Positions 18,107-26,960 of a stretch of 64,000 nucleotides of DNA are shown here, piece after piece. Numbering within the stretch: the stretch's first letter is position 1; every line of letters begins with the position of its first letter. The position numbers were made by a program, and so were the translations under genes. Source of the stretch: Bradyrhizobium zhanjiangense (GTDB lineage: Bacteria; Pseudomonadota; Alphaproteobacteria; Rhizobiales; Xanthobacteraceae); assembly GCF_004114935.1 (NCBI RefSeq), contig NZ_CP022221.1:1633001-1697000 (forward strand). The letters are read 5' to 3'. The notes under the pieces are model-generated. The model was not told the origin of the DNA, searched no databases, and saw only the letters and a program-made list of their open reading frames with translations.

Positions 18107-18952
18107 TTAACGAATGGCCTCGATAGGCTTCGGCGCGCCGCGCCGGATAGCCCATACAATAAGTATGGCGCCGACGATAAGCATCGGGATCGACAACAGC
18201 ATGCCCATGGTTAATCCGCCCCAGAGGAAGCCGAGCTGTGCGTCCGGTTCGCGGAAGTGTTCGCCGGCGATCCGGGTCAGGCCATAGATCAGGATGAAGG
18301 CGCCGAGGATCATGCCGGGCCGCTTCAGGGCACCGAAGCGGATCATGATCGCGAGCACCGTGAACAGCAGGATGCCCTCCATGCCGGCCTCATAGAGCTG
18401 GCTCGGATGGCGCGGCAGCTGTGTGGGATCGTTCGGGAAGATCATCGCCCAAGGCAGGCTCGCATCGGTGGCGCGGCCCCACAATTCGCCATTGATGAAA
18501 TTGGCGATGCGTCCGAGCAGCAGCCCGACCGGGGCGACCGCGGTGGTGATGTCGCCGAGCGACAGGATCGAGATGCCGCCTCGATAGGCAAACCACATCA
18601 CCGCAACGACGCAGCCGAGGAAGCCGCCATGGAAGGACATCCCGCCCTCCCACAATTTGAAGATCGCAGCAGGATGCTCGATGAAGAAAGGCAGATTGTA
18701 GAACAGGACGTAGCCGGTGCGGCCGCCGAGGATGATGCCGAGCGTGACCCAGAGGATGAAGTCGTCGATCTGGAGCAGCGAGATCGGTGCGGGTCCGCCC
18801 CACAGACGCTGGTTCTTCAGGAGCGAGCGCGCATAGAGCCAGCCGAACACGATGCCGCAGATATAGGCCAGCGCGTACCAGCGGATCGCGAACGGACCGA
18901 TCTCAATCGCGATCGGCTTGAAGGCTGGGAAGTCGATGAGCAGGAAGGGCAT
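18107..18952 (-). CDS. lgt: prolipoprotein diacylglyceryl transferase
   Basis: Lgt transfers diacylglycerol from phosphatidylglycerol to the lipobox cysteine of prolipoproteins in the inner membrane. The 281-residue protein has about seven membrane segments, the signature [14 protein letters not shown], the conserved HGGFLG loop, and RHPSQLYEA. It is the first gene of the lgt-midA-pgeF operon. The start ATG 18952 gives the usual short periplasmic N-terminus. Confidence 0.97.
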   Translation of the reverse strand: MPFLLIDFPAFKPIAIEIGPFAIRWYALAYICGIVFGWLYARSLLKNQRLWGGPAPISLLQIDDFILWVTLGIILGGRTGYVLFYNLPFFIEHPAAIFKLWEGGMSFHGGFLGCVVAVMWFAYRGGISILSLGDITTAVAPVGLLLGRIANFINGELWGRATDASLPWAMIFPNDPTQLPRHPSQLYEAGMEGILLFTVLAIMIRFGALKRPGMILGAFILIYGLTRIAGEHFREPDAQLGFLWGGLTMGMLLSIPMLIVGAILIVWAIRRGAPKPIEAIR

Positions 18953-19005
18953 CGCGCCTTGCTTCTAGGGACTGATGGGCAAGCTGCGGCCCCGACGGAG
19001 CTGCG

Positions 19006-19138
19006 CCCCCTCTCCCGCTTGCGGGAGAGGGTTGGGGTGAGGGTGTTTCCGCGACGAAGACTCCCCAAGAGGAGAGAGCCCGCTCCCGCCTCGCATCTGT
19101 CGATGCGATGCGACCTCCCCCGCAAGCGGGGGAGGTGA
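19006..19138. repeat. intergenic palindromic repeat, family E
   Basis: Arms ccctctcccgcttgcgggagagg and cctcccccgcaagcgggggagg around gcatctgtcgatgc. It fills part of the divergent gap between lgt and ubiK. In the remaining 248 bases (19139-19386) I see only a weak leftward open frame with no family resemblance. Confidence 0.88.
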
Positions 19139-19386
19139 AGCGAGATCGCGTATAGACTGATCCATTCTGCTTACACGAGATTGCGGCGATAGAGCCCTAG
19201 CAGCCGCTGCTCGATCTGCCGGTCGATCATCTCTGGCACCTTGTGATTCTTCTTATGCAGGGACGTTGAGTACGATTGCAAGGAAACCGGAGCATGACAA
19301 GGATACCTCCGCTCGGCCCTTGAACCGTTCCCTTCGGATTGCCATTGTGTTTCGGAGAGTTCGCGCAAAGTTTATCGGAGGCCGCC

Positions 19387-19647
19387 ATGACCCAGACCAG
19401 CAACCGGTTTTTCGACGAGATCGGCCGCCTGATGAATGACGCCGCCGGTGCGGCCCAAGGCGTCAAGCGCGAGTTCGACACGGTGATGCGGACGCAGGCG
19501 GAAAAATTCCTGCGCGACATGGATCTGGTCAAGCGCGAGGAGTTCGAGGCGGTCAAGGACATGGCCCGCCTCGCCCGCGAGGAGAACGAGGCGCTGAAGG
19601 CAAGGATCGCCGCGCTGGAGGCCAAGCTCGGCGGCACGCCGACGTAA
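19387..19647 (+). CDS. ubiK: accessory factor UbiK family protein (BMFP domain)
   Basis: An 86-residue helical protein of the BMFP/YqiC family. In gammaproteobacteria UbiK binds the UbiJ lipid-binding protein and assists aerobic ubiquinone synthesis at the membrane. The shape fits: an N-terminal amphipathic helix (NRFFDEIGRLMNDAAGAAQG), a linker, and a C-terminal coiled coil (VKREEFEAVKDMARLAREEN) ending EALKARIAALEAKL. ATG 19387 follows GGAGG at six bases. The 207-base gap to rplY begins with a poly-C run (19663-19671) and has no gene. Confidence 0.9.
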   Translation: MTQTSNRFFDEIGRLMNDAAGAAQGVKREFDTVMRTQAEKFLRDMDLVKREEFEAVKDMARLAREENEALKARIAALEAKLGGTPT

Positions 19648-19854
19648 GGCACTCTTTTTTACCCCCCCCCCTCCAGGGCCCTCCAAGGGAGGGTGGGAAC
19701 TCAGGCCGGCAGCCCATTCTCCTTGTCATTTCCGCATCTTCCGGGTAAAAGCCCGCCACGTCCGCGGCCCCCGCACCCCTGGAGGCTTGCTGCGGACTAT
19801 GCCATGGGCCGCGCTGCGGCCCATTAACTTTTGCAAAAACAAGGACTTAACGAC

Positions 19855-20574
19855 ATGGCGACGACCGTCAAGGAATTGAAGGCGACCGCACGTCCGAAGA
19901 GCGGCAAGGGGGCCGCCCGGGCTGAGCGTCGCGCCGGCAGAGTGCCCGGAGTGATCTACGGCAACAACCAGCCCCCGGTGACGATCTCGATCGAAGATCG
20001 CGACTTGCGCCAGCGCATCCTCGCCGGCCGGTTCCTGACCACGCTGGTCGACATCGACCTCGAAGGCAAGAAGCACCGCGTGATTCCGCGCGACTATCAC
20101 CTCGATCCGGTCAGGGACTTCCCGATCCATGTCGACTTCATGCGGCTCGGCGAAGGCGCCACCATCCGCATCAGCGTGCCCTTGCACGTGGTGAAGGCGG
20201 AAGGCTCGCCCGGCGTGAAGCGCGGCGGCACCGTCAACATCGTCGCCCACGCGATCGACCTCGAATGCGGTGTCGAGAGCATTCCGCAATACATCGAGGC
20301 CGATGTCGGCTCGCTCGAAATCGGTCACTCCCTGCATCTGTCGGACATTAAGCTGCCGGCCGGTGTGAAGGCGATGACCCGCGAGGACGCGACTCTCGTC
20401 ACCATCGTCCCGCCGTCGGGCTACGCCGAAGAGCAGAAGGCGGCGGCTGCGGCTGCGGCGGGTGGTGCGGCTCCGGCCGCGGGTGCTGCTGCTCCGGCGG
20501 CTGCTCCGGCTGCGGGCGCTGCTGCTCCGGCTGCGGCTGCCAAGGCTCCGGCCGGCGGCGACAAGAAGAAGTAA
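19855..20574 (+). CDS. rplY: 50S ribosomal protein L25/general stress protein Ctc
   Basis: L25 of the long (Ctc/TL5) type binds 5S rRNA in the large subunit. The 239-residue protein has the N-terminal 5S-binding domain (LKATARPKSGKGAARAERR, GRVPGVIYG, DLEGKKHRVIPRDYHLDP, FPIHVDFMRL) and the C-terminal beta domain (IPQYIEADVGSLEIGHSL). It ends in a low-complexity Ala/Pro tail with an 11-residue unit APAAGAAAPAA repeated, then a basic DKKK. ATG 19855 follows AAGGA at nine bases. First gene of rplY-pth-ychF. Confidence 0.95.
   Translation: MATTVKELKATARPKSGKGAARAERRAGRVPGVIYGNNQPPVTISIEDRDLRQRILAGRFLTTLVDIDLEGKKHRVIPRDYHLDPVRDFPIHVDFMRLGEGATIRISVPLHVVKAEGSPGVKRGGTVNIVAHAIDLECGVESIPQYIEADVGSLEIGHSLHLSDIKLPAGVKAMTREDATLVTIVPPSGYAEEQKAAAAAAAGGAAPAAGAAAPAAAPAAGAAAPAAAAKAPAGGDKKK
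20466..20556 (+). repeat. imperfect tandem repeat in the rplY tail
   Basis: Reiterated gctccggctgcgggcgctgc-type units encode the alanine/proline tail of L25. Length variation between strains would be expected here. Confidence 0.7.
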
Positions 20575-20632
20575 TCTCTCAAAGCTGGCGCGCGGTCCTT
20601 GATCGCGCGCCGAGCGAGGGGCGCGCCGCGTC

Positions 20633-21238
20633 ATGCGACTCTTTGTTGGGCTCGGCAATCCCGGCGCGAAATACGCACGTAACCGGCACAATATCGGCTT
20701 CATGGCCGTCGACGAGATCGCGCGGCATCATGGCTTTGCGCCATGGCGCCGCCGCTTTCAGGGCGAGACCTCGGAAGGTGCGCTCGGCACAGAGCGCGTC
20801 ATCCTGCTCAAGCCCATGACCTACATGAACGAGTCCGGCCGCGCCGTGCAGGAGGCGGCAAGCTTCTTCAAGATCGCTCTGGGCGACGTCACCGTGTTCC
20901 ATGACGAGCTCGAGCTGCCGCCGGGCAAGGTGCGGGTGAAGATCGGCGGCGGCATCGCCGGGCACAACGGCCTGCGGTCGATCTCAGCCCACATCGGCAA
21001 CGACTATCGCCGGGTGCGGCTCGGCATCGGTCATCCCGGCATCAAGGACCTGGTGCATGGCCACGTGCTGTCGGACTTCGCCAAGGCCGACAACGAATGG
21101 GTGGCGACGCTGTGCGACGCGGTTGCCGAGCACGCGGCGCTGATCGCCAAAGGCACGGACGCGACCTTCGCCAACAGGGTGCATCTCGCCATGCAGGCGA
21201 AGGGATTTTTGACCAAGGACGAGAACGGCAAGGAATAA
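20633..21238 (+). CDS. pth: peptidyl-tRNA hydrolase
   Basis: Pth frees tRNA from prematurely dropped peptidyl-tRNA. The 201-residue protein shows [17 protein letters not shown] with N9 and catalytic H19, the PMTYMNESG strand, [15 protein letters not shown] with the catalytic aspartate, and [11 protein letters not shown]. Length is usual for the family plus a short C-terminal extension. It lies 58 bases after rplY and five bases before ychF, an old conserved cluster of translation-quality genes. Confidence 0.97.
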   Translation: MRLFVGLGNPGAKYARNRHNIGFMAVDEIARHHGFAPWRRRFQGETSEGALGTERVILLKPMTYMNESGRAVQEAASFFKIALGDVTVFHDELELPPGKVRVKIGGGIAGHNGLRSISAHIGNDYRRVRLGIGHPGIKDLVHGHVLSDFAKADNEWVATLCDAVAEHAALIAKGTDATFANRVHLAMQAKGFLTKDENGKE

Positions 21239-21243
21239 CGCTC

Positions 21244-22341
21244 GTGGGATTCAAATGCGGGATTGTCGGGTTGCCCAATGTCGGCAAATCGACCTTGTTC
21301 AATGCGCTGACCGAGACGGCCGCGGCGCAGGCCGCGAACTATCCGTTCTGCACCATCGAGCCGAATGTCGGCGAAGTCGCCGTGCCCGATCCGCGGCAGG
21401 AGAAGCTCGCGGCCATCGCCAAGTCGGGGCAGATCATCCCGACGCGATTGACCTTCGTCGACATCGCCGGCCTCGTGCGCGGCGCCTCCAAGGGCGAAGG
21501 CCTCGGCAACCAGTTCCTGGCCAACATCCGCGAGGTCGACGCGATCGCGCATGTCGTGCGCTGCTTTGAGGATTCCGACGTTACCCATGTCGAGGGCAAG
21601 ATCGCGCCGCTCGCCGACATCGAGACCATCGAGACCGAGCTGATGCTCGCCGACCTCGACAGCCTCGAGAAGCGCGTCGACAACCTCTCCAAGAAAGCCA
21701 AAGGCAACGACAAGGACGCCAAGGAGCAGCTCGACCTCGTCAACCGCACCTTGGTGCTGCTGCGCGAAGGCAAGCCCGCCCGCCTCGTCGAGCGCAAGGC
21801 GGAGGAGGAGCGCGCCTTCTCCATGCTGGGGCTGCTCTCATCAAAGCCCGTGCTCTACGTCTGCAACGTCGAGGAAGGCTCGGCCGCAACAGGCAATTCG
21901 TTCTCCAAGGCCGTGCAGGAGCAGGCCGCCAAGGAAGGCGCCGTCGCCGTCGTCATCTCCGCCAAGATCGAGTCGGAGATCGCGACCATCTCGAGTGAAG
22001 AACGCGCTGACTTCCTGGAGACGCTGGGTCTCGAAGAAGCCGGTCTCGATCGCCTGATCCGCGCCGGCTACACGCTGCTCGACCTCATCACCTATTTCAC
22101 GGTGGGACCGAAGGAAGCGCGCGCCTGGACCATCCATCGCGGCACCAAGGCGCCGGCGGCGGCCGGTGTGATCCACACCGACTTCGAGAAGGGTTTCATT
22201 CGCGCCGAGACCATCGCGTATGACGACTACGTCGCCCTCGGCGGCGAAGCTGGCGCCCGCGACGCCGGCAAGCTGCGGCTCGAAGGCAAGGAATACGTCG
22301 TCGCCGACGGCGACGTGATGCATTTCAGGTTTAATACGTAA
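21244..22341 (+). CDS. ychF: redox-regulated ATPase YchF
   Basis: A 365-residue Obg-family P-loop protein. YchF/OLA1 prefers ATP to GTP, binds ribosomes and is tied to stress responses. G1 is GLPNVGKST near residue 8, G2 region [10 protein letters not shown]3 VDIAGL, and a noncanonical G4 (YVCNVEE, lacking NKxD), which explains the ATP preference; a C-terminal TGS domain follows ([18 protein letters not shown]). The start is GTG 21244; the frame is open much further upstream but that part overlaps pth. Translationally close to pth. Confidence 0.95.
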   Translation: MGFKCGIVGLPNVGKSTLFNALTETAAAQAANYPFCTIEPNVGEVAVPDPRQEKLAAIAKSGQIIPTRLTFVDIAGLVRGASKGEGLGNQFLANIREVDAIAHVVRCFEDSDVTHVEGKIAPLADIETIETELMLADLDSLEKRVDNLSKKAKGNDKDAKEQLDLVNRTLVLLREGKPARLVERKAEEERAFSMLGLLSSKPVLYVCNVEEGSAATGNSFSKAVQEQAAKEGAVAVVISAKIESEIATISSEERADFLETLGLEEAGLDRLIRAGYTLLDLITYFTVGPKEARAWTIHRGTKAPAAAGVIHTDFEKGFIRAETIAYDDYVALGGEAGARDAGKLRLEGKEYVVADGDVMHFRFNT

Positions 22342-22356
22342 GATCTCGATAGATTC

Positions 22357-22470
22357 GTAGGGTGGGTTAGCCCTCGGCTGCGCGAAGCGCAGTCGATGGC
22401 GTAACCCACCATGCTTCCGCGTTTGCCGAACGAAGTTGGTGGGTTACGCCTTCGGCTAACCCACCCTACG
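22357..22470. repeat. intergenic palindromic repeat, variant of family D
   Basis: Outer arms gtagggtgggttagcc and ggctaacccaccctac, inner arms gtaacccacc and ggtgggttac. It lies between the convergent ychF and DUF4282 genes. Confidence 0.88.
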
Positions 22471-22485
22471 GCACCTGCGCCGTCC

Positions 22486-22782
22486 TCACCGCGTCCCGCT
22501 GCCCTGGTCCCTGATCGCGCCGAGATGCTCGTTGATGCGGAAGACAATCAGGATCAGCTCGGCGAGGATGCGCGAGAACACCACGCCGACGACGACGCTC
22601 GCAATCGACGACAGCAGCACCAGGAAGCCGCCGAACGGACTGATCGCCATCGCAGCCAAGCCGGAGAAGATGCCGGAGAGGCCGAACAGGCAGATCAGCG
22701 CGATCACCAGCCAGTAGAAGGTCTTGATGATCGTCGGTGTGATGAAGCGGTCCCATTGAAACAGGTCGCTGAATGAAAACAT
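22486..22782 (-). CDS. DUF4282 domain-containing membrane protein
   Basis: A 98-residue inner-membrane protein. It has the DUF4282 pattern: a short soluble start MFSFSDLFQWDRFITP, a first membrane segment (TFYWLVIALICLFGLSGIFS), a second one (LVLLSSIASVVVGVVFSRIL) and a basic tail after ELILIVFRINEHL. Function unknown. ATG 22782 is set by GGGGAGAG just upstream; the longer frame to 22935 is not supported. Confidence 0.85.
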   Translation of the reverse strand: MFSFSDLFQWDRFITPTIIKTFYWLVIALICLFGLSGIFSGLAAMAISPFGGFLVLLSSIASVVVGVVFSRILAELILIVFRINEHLGAIRDQGSGTR

Positions 22783-22965
22783 CGCTCTCCCCAGGGCAAA
22801 GCGGCCTTGCCAAATTGGGCCTTGCTCAATGATCCTGACCCCCCGGTTGATCCGACTCAAGACCAACCCCGCTGCGCCGAATGTAGCACGAGCCATGCGG
22901 GCCCGCGGGTTGAGATTGCCGTAAAGTGCGGCCACAATCTGTCATTTCCACGAACCAATCCCAAG

Positions 22966-23418
22966 ATGACCCTGACCTTCGAAGATTTCCCGCCCGGGCG
23001 GTTCGGAACGTTCGGCCCGCGCCATGTCACACGCGACGAGATTTTGGCCTTTGCCGCCGAGTTCGATCCGCAGCCGATGCACCTCGATGAAGAGGCGGCG
23101 GCGAGAAGCATGCTGCGCGGCCTGTCCGGCTCGGGCTGGCACCTCTGTTCGCTGATGATGCGGATGATGGCCGACGGTTTTATCACGCGCGCCGCTTCGC
23201 TCGGCTCGCCCGGCGTCGACGAGGTGCGCTGGTTGTCTCCGCTCCGGCCCGGCGACGACCTCATGCTCGACGTCGATGTCGTGGAGGCGCGCACGTCGAA
23301 GAGCCGCCCGGAGCTCGGCATCGTCAAGTTCAAATGCACCGCGCGCAACGCGGCGGGGCAGGCCCTCGCCGAGATGACCTCGCCGATCCTGATCAAGCGG
23401 CGCGAGGGAGCGCTCTGA
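22966..23418 (+). CDS. MaoC family dehydratase (first of pair)
   Basis: A 150-residue single hotdog MaoC-like (R)-enoyl-CoA hydratase candidate. The hydratase-2 region is readable: ILAFAAEFDPQPMHLDEEAA, with the Asp and His of the catalytic D-(x)4-H dyad, followed by GLSGSGWHLCSLMMRMM. Substrate not predictable. Its TGA overlaps the ATG of the next gene by one base (TGATG), so the two MaoC proteins are made together and may form a heterodimer. Confidence 0.9.
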   Translation: MTLTFEDFPPGRFGTFGPRHVTRDEILAFAAEFDPQPMHLDEEAAARSMLRGLSGSGWHLCSLMMRMMADGFITRAASLGSPGVDEVRWLSPLRPGDDLMLDVDVVEARTSKSRPELGIVKFKCTARNAAGQALAEMTSPILIKRREGAL

Positions 23419-23897
23419 TGCGGTTCTTCGAGGACATCGAGATCGGCCAGCGCCGCGAGATCGGCACCTATACGTTCACGGCGGAGTCGATCAAGACCTT
23501 CGCCGCGAAGTTCGACCCGCAGCGCTTTCACCTCGACGAAGAGGAAGGCAAGAACTCGCTGTTCGGCGGGCTCGCCGCCTCCGGTTGGCATGTCGGCTCC
23601 GCCTGCATGAGCCTGCTTGTCGCCGACGGCCAGCGCCTGGCGCGTGAGGCCACCTCGCGCGGCGAGGAAGTCGCGGTCTGGGGTCCATCGCCGGGCTTTC
23701 GCGACCTGCGCTGGATCAGGCCGGTGCTCGCCGGCGACACCGTCAGTTACGTCAGCATCGTCATCGACAAGCGCAGCTCCGCCTCGCGCCCCGGCTGGGG
23801 CATTTTGACGGCCCGCACCACCGGCATCAACCAGCGCGGCGAGGAGGTTTACTCGATCACCGCCACCGCCTTCGTGCCGATGCGGAAGGGTGGCTAG
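23418..23897 (+). CDS. MaoC family dehydratase (second of pair)
   Basis: A 159-residue MaoC-like protein, similar in layout to its upstream partner: SIKTFAAKFDPQRFHLDEEE carries the D-(x)4-H catalytic dyad and LAASGWHVGSACMSLLVADG the following helix. WGPSPGFRDLRWIRPVLAGD is the region that shapes the acyl pocket. Tandem MaoC genes fit a two-subunit enoyl-CoA hydratase or a pair with different chain-length preference. No acyl-CoA dehydrogenase or thiolase lies nearby to indicate a pathway. Confidence 0.9.
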   Translation: MRFFEDIEIGQRREIGTYTFTAESIKTFAAKFDPQRFHLDEEEGKNSLFGGLAASGWHVGSACMSLLVADGQRLAREATSRGEEVAVWGPSPGFRDLRWIRPVLAGDTVSYVSIVIDKRSSASRPGWGILTARTTGINQRGEEVYSITATAFVPMRKGG

Positions 23898-24095
23898 ACC
23901 TGTTCCAAGATGAACGGTCCAATTGAGTGCGCGAGTGTTGCTCGCGCGCTATGGACGCGATTCCAGGCGGCTGCCATAAGCCTGCGCAACATGGTTACCG
24001 CGAAGCAGTTTGGCGGAACCACCGAGTTGCTAACTAATTATGAACCTGTCGCTGTCTATTTGAAACGAATTGGGCAGAGACAGGGGACGAGGACC

Positions 24096-24242
24096 ATGGC
24101 AGATCGCGGCGCACTCAAATTTGTCGGATTCATCTTCGCGACTGCGACGCTGGCCGTGATGCTGGTCGCCGGCATGGTGGTGAAGGGTTATGCCGATGGC
24201 GGCTACACCCTGGAAGCCTCGACCGTGGAAGCCGCCCGGTAA
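24096..24242 (+). CDS. small membrane protein, 48 residues
   Basis: Starts MADRGALKFVGFIFATATL, with one hydrophobic segment (about 9-30) and a short acidic tail. ATG 24096 follows GACGAGGACC, an acceptable ribosome binding site. No function known. I infer it is real from the start context and single clean membrane helix. Confidence 0.6.
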   Translation: MADRGALKFVGFIFATATLAVMLVAGMVVKGYADGGYTLEASTVEAAR

Positions 24243-24280
24243 GGGTTCGTAGAATTGTCGGGGCCGCGTCAGGCCCCGTG

Positions 24281-24418
24281 TCAGCGGCTGTAGACGAACG
24301 CCAGCACCGCGATCGCAACCGCCAGCAATCCGACAAAGCGCAGCATGATCGTGCCGAGCTGATTCGGCGCCGGCCGCAGTGATATAGGGTCCGTGTTGTC
24401 GGGCCGAATGCTTTCCAT
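24281..24418 (-). CDS. small membrane protein, 45 residues
   Basis: Soluble N-terminal half MESIRPDNTDPISLRPAP and a C-terminal membrane helix (IMLRFVGLLAVAIAVLAFVY), so it should be tail-anchored. ATG 24418 lies just after a G-rich stretch (gggggacatgtg). It is convergent with the other small membrane gene at 24096-24242. Function unknown. Confidence 0.55.
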   Translation of the reverse strand: MESIRPDNTDPISLRPAPNQLGTIMLRFVGLLAVAIAVLAFVYSR

Positions 24419-24503
24419 CACATGTCCCCCCGGCCCGGCCGAAAGGCTGCGGGCGCTTGGCATTCGTCGCTGGGGAGGGGTGGAGGGTTCAAACTGCACT
24501 CTC

Positions 24504-24634
24504 GTGTCCCGGACGCGCTGCAGCGTGCAACGCTGCTGCGCAGAGCCGGGACCCATCACGCCGCGCGTTCATCCGAACGATGGGCCCCGGTTCTGCGGCG
24601 CGTCACTGCGTGCCGCACCGCGCCCGGGGCACGA
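24504..24634. repeat. divergent intergenic repeat, family C type
   Basis: Begins gtgtcccggacgcgctgcagcg, continues with agccgggacccat, and ends with cccggggcacgaga. Arms are less well conserved than in the copies at 10568 and 51700. Confidence 0.65.
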
Positions 24635-24702
24635 GATCCTCAAATCAAAACCGCCGCGCTCCCTTTCGGGAACGCGGCGGCCGGTGATGCTTGTGCTTGC
24701 GA

Positions 24703-25122
24703 TCAGCTGTTGCGCAGGCCGTCGGCGGCGCGCTTCCACTGCGCGACGTTGTCGGCGATCATGCGGGTCGACTTCATCGCGGCCTGGCTGAGCTGGGCGT
24801 AGCCGGAGATCTCGCGCTGGACGCGCTGGCCTTCGGCATGGAGCAGGTCGCGCAGGCTCTCGAGCTCGGAGATCAAATTCTCGATCTCGGCCAGCGAGGT
24901 TCCGGCCACGCGCTGGATCAGCGAGTTGACGTTGTTGACGGTGGCTTCGGCGCTCGCGTCGAGCGGCGGCGCGTCGGTCGTGGCCGCCGGCCGGCGCAGA
25001 TAGGCGATGTCGTTGCGGACGAAATCGCGGATGCCGGCCTCGACCTCGGTCACGGCGGCGAGGTTGTTGTCGACGGTCTCGGTCTCGGTGGTTTCGGTCT
25101 TTTCCGGACGGATGGCGTTCAT
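24703..25122 (-). CDS. conserved-looking helical protein, phasin-like
   Basis: A 139-residue protein predicted almost wholly helical after an acidic, threonine-rich start (MNAIRPEKTETTETETVDNN). The central LIQRVAGTSLAEIENLISEL and SLRDLLHAEGQRVQREISGY segments read as coiled coil, and the end AAMKSTRMIADNVAQWKRA resembles the amphipathic helices of phasins, so granule association is possible but not shown. ATG 25122 follows AAGGGGAAT at eight bases. It is a lone gene; no PHB genes are nearby. Confidence 0.65.
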   Translation of the reverse strand: MNAIRPEKTETTETETVDNNLAAVTEVEAGIRDFVRNDIAYLRRPAATTDAPPLDASAEATVNNVNSLIQRVAGTSLAEIENLISELESLRDLLHAEGQRVQREISGYAQLSQAAMKSTRMIADNVAQWKRAADGLRNS

Positions 25123-25347
25123 CGTTATTCCCCTTTTCGCGTTTGAGCGCGGCGCGAGTGTCCCCCGCACGACGACGTCTGTTTGGGCGACTAGGACGCC
25201 CGATTTTGACCGCAAATGGGCCGAGATGCGGCAAGGGCGGACCATTCGGGGGTTTTGCCGTGGCGTATGGTTAGGAGAGTGTGAATGGCTGCGATTCGAG
25301 CAGTCGTCGACTCCCTCGTCCCGCTCTTGCGGGGAGAGGCGAAAGAG

Positions 25348-26259
25348 CTACCAGCTCTTCTTGAACCCGGCCGTCAGGCTCTTGTTGAGCGCGCCTTGCG
25401 AGGTCTCGCCGACCGAGCCGGAGACGGTGACGTTGTCGAACAGCTTTTGCTCGGCGCCGAACTTGCGCAGCCATTTGTCGTCGGTGGTCGACAGCGTCTG
25501 GCCGGCGGTGATGCTGGTTCCGGTGTCAGTGAGGGTGACCTTGGCGGTCTGGTCGGTCTCGTAATTTCGCGTGATGTGGCCGCCGATGCCGGGGACAGCC
25601 GTCGTGCCCTGCTGGTTGACGCTGTAGCCGTTCTGGAGCGTCAGCGACGTGTCGCCCGACAGCGGCACCGACTTGATCAGCGACGCCCCGATCTTGCTCT
25701 GTTCGGTGCCGGGATCGACCCGGGCCTCCACCGCGGTCTTGTCCCAGATCGAGCCCGCGCCCGGCGCGGTCGCGGTGGCCCAGGCGCTGCCGGAGGATTG
25801 CGGCAGGCTGCCGCCATTGGTGGCCTTCTGCGCCAGCAACTCGGACATCGTCCGCGGCTCGCGCGTCACCGTCATGTCGGCGCCGATCCGCGTATCCCAG
25901 AACGAGAACACGGATTGCTTCACCTTCACCGCCGAGGAGCCGTTCGCATTGGGGTTCGACGACCAGTCGAGGCCATCCTTGGCCGCGGCCTGGGCGCGCT
26001 TCTTGGCGGCCATGGGGTCAATGCCGGTGCCGGCATCGACCGCGAGCTGGCTCCAGTCGAGCTTGTCGACGTCGATGCCCTTGAGCACATCGGGGTCGTT
26101 GACGTCGGGGGCCTTCGTCGCCGCAGTCTCAGCCTCGTCGTCAGGCGCGGCCGCTGTGGGCGGAATGATCTGCGCCGAGACCGTTAACACCGAGCCCAAG
26201 ATGAAGGCGGCCGCCAGCAACGGCAGCCTGGTCCAGCCAAACCCTGTCGAGAATTCCAT
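25348..26259 (-). CDS. exported protein with barrel-like C-terminus, unknown function
   Basis: A 303-residue protein with a signal peptide (RLPLLAAAFILGSVLTVSAQ) and a disordered acidic/alanine stretch (about 31-60). The second half alternates short polar and hydrophobic strands (SGDTSLTLQNGYSVNQQ, TDQTAKVTLTDTGTSI, KLFDNVTVSGSVGE) and ends in an aromatic residue (GFKKSW), as outer-membrane barrel proteins do. No known domain is recognised. ATG 26259 is preferred; the frame extends upstream without sense. It stands alone. Confidence 0.7.
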   Translation of the reverse strand: MEFSTGFGWTRLPLLAAAFILGSVLTVSAQIIPPTAAAPDDEAETAATKAPDVNDPDVLKGIDVDKLDWSQLAVDAGTGIDPMAAKKRAQAAAKDGLDWSSNPNANGSSAVKVKQSVFSFWDTRIGADMTVTREPRTMSELLAQKATNGGSLPQSSGSAWATATAPGAGSIWDKTAVEARVDPGTEQSKIGASLIKSVPLSGDTSLTLQNGYSVNQQGTTAVPGIGGHITRNYETDQTAKVTLTDTGTSITAGQTLSTTDDKWLRKFGAEQKLFDNVTVSGSVGETSQGALNKSLTAGFKKSW

Positions 26260-26519
26260 CGTCCTGCCCACGAACCCCAGCGCATGCTTTTCGATAATAT
26301 ATATCGGCCTTCGGCCATGCGCCAATTCCGCGCGAAACATGCTGATCCATCGTCGCGAAATTGTGACGGCTCGCCTCGAATGACGAACCAACGGGCCGCG
26401 CGAAGAGCGCGCGCCCGACAACGAGCTTCTGACACGGCCGCATCCGGCGGGGCTGGAGGCCAGGGCGTCATGTGAGTGTCGTCATCGGTCCCGAATACCG
26501 GGACCCGTTGGCGTCCCCC

Positions 26520-26960
26520 TCAGCCGGCGCGGCTCATCTTCGGCAGATGAATGGCGCGGCCGAGTGCCTGCTCGACCAGGTCGAATGTGTCGATCAGCAC
26601 CCGCATGCTGACGAGCTTGCCCGCCCTGAACTGGGCGAACTGCGCGACGCGCAAGCTGATCGGCTTATTGGAATCGAGTGCCGTCAGCGAATAGCGCAGC
26701 ATCGAGGCGGCGGAATCGACGCCGAGCATGATGCTCTCGCGATCAAAGCGGCGAACATGGAAATTGTCGGCGAGCTGGCGGATGACGTCGAGCACGGCGT
26801 CCTTGCCCTGCCGTGCGCCGAGGAATGGAAACATGTCGATCGGACCGTACAGCGCCCACGCGATATCCTCGTCGATCAGGGCCTCGATATCGCTGAAATG
26901 CCGGTCGTTGATCGCGCGGTGCAACGCGCGCGAGAAACGCCAGAGGCTGTGCTCTGTCAT
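26520..26960 (-). CDS. nuclear transport factor 2-like (SnoaL-type) protein
   Basis: A 146-residue NTF2-like fold protein: an N-terminal helix pair (LWRFSRALHRAINDRHFSDI), the strand IDEDIAWALYGPIDMFPFLG, GKDAVLDVIRQL, and a long C-terminal sheet (LRVAQFAQFRAGKLVSMRVL). This family covers isomerases, dehydratases and binding proteins; the polar residues of the cone are not distinctive enough to choose. ATG 26960 lacks a strong ribosome binding site but the longer frame is not conserved in character. Confidence 0.8.
   Translation of the reverse strand: MTEHSLWRFSRALHRAINDRHFSDIEALIDEDIAWALYGPIDMFPFLGARQGKDAVLDVIRQLADNFHVRRFDRESIMLGVDSAASMLRYSLTALDSNKPISLRVAQFAQFRAGKLVSMRVLIDTFDLVEQALGRAIHLPKMSRAG

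Noticed and set aside
19171..19368. 65-codon leftward frame between lgt and ubiK
   Set aside because: Lies in the divergent promoter gap, lacks a ribosome binding site, and shows no family resemblance, although its end (MIDRQIEQRLLGLYRRNLV) looks protein-like.
21097..21243. Upstream extension of the ychF frame
   Set aside because: Overlaps pth; YchF proteins begin at [16 protein letters not shown].
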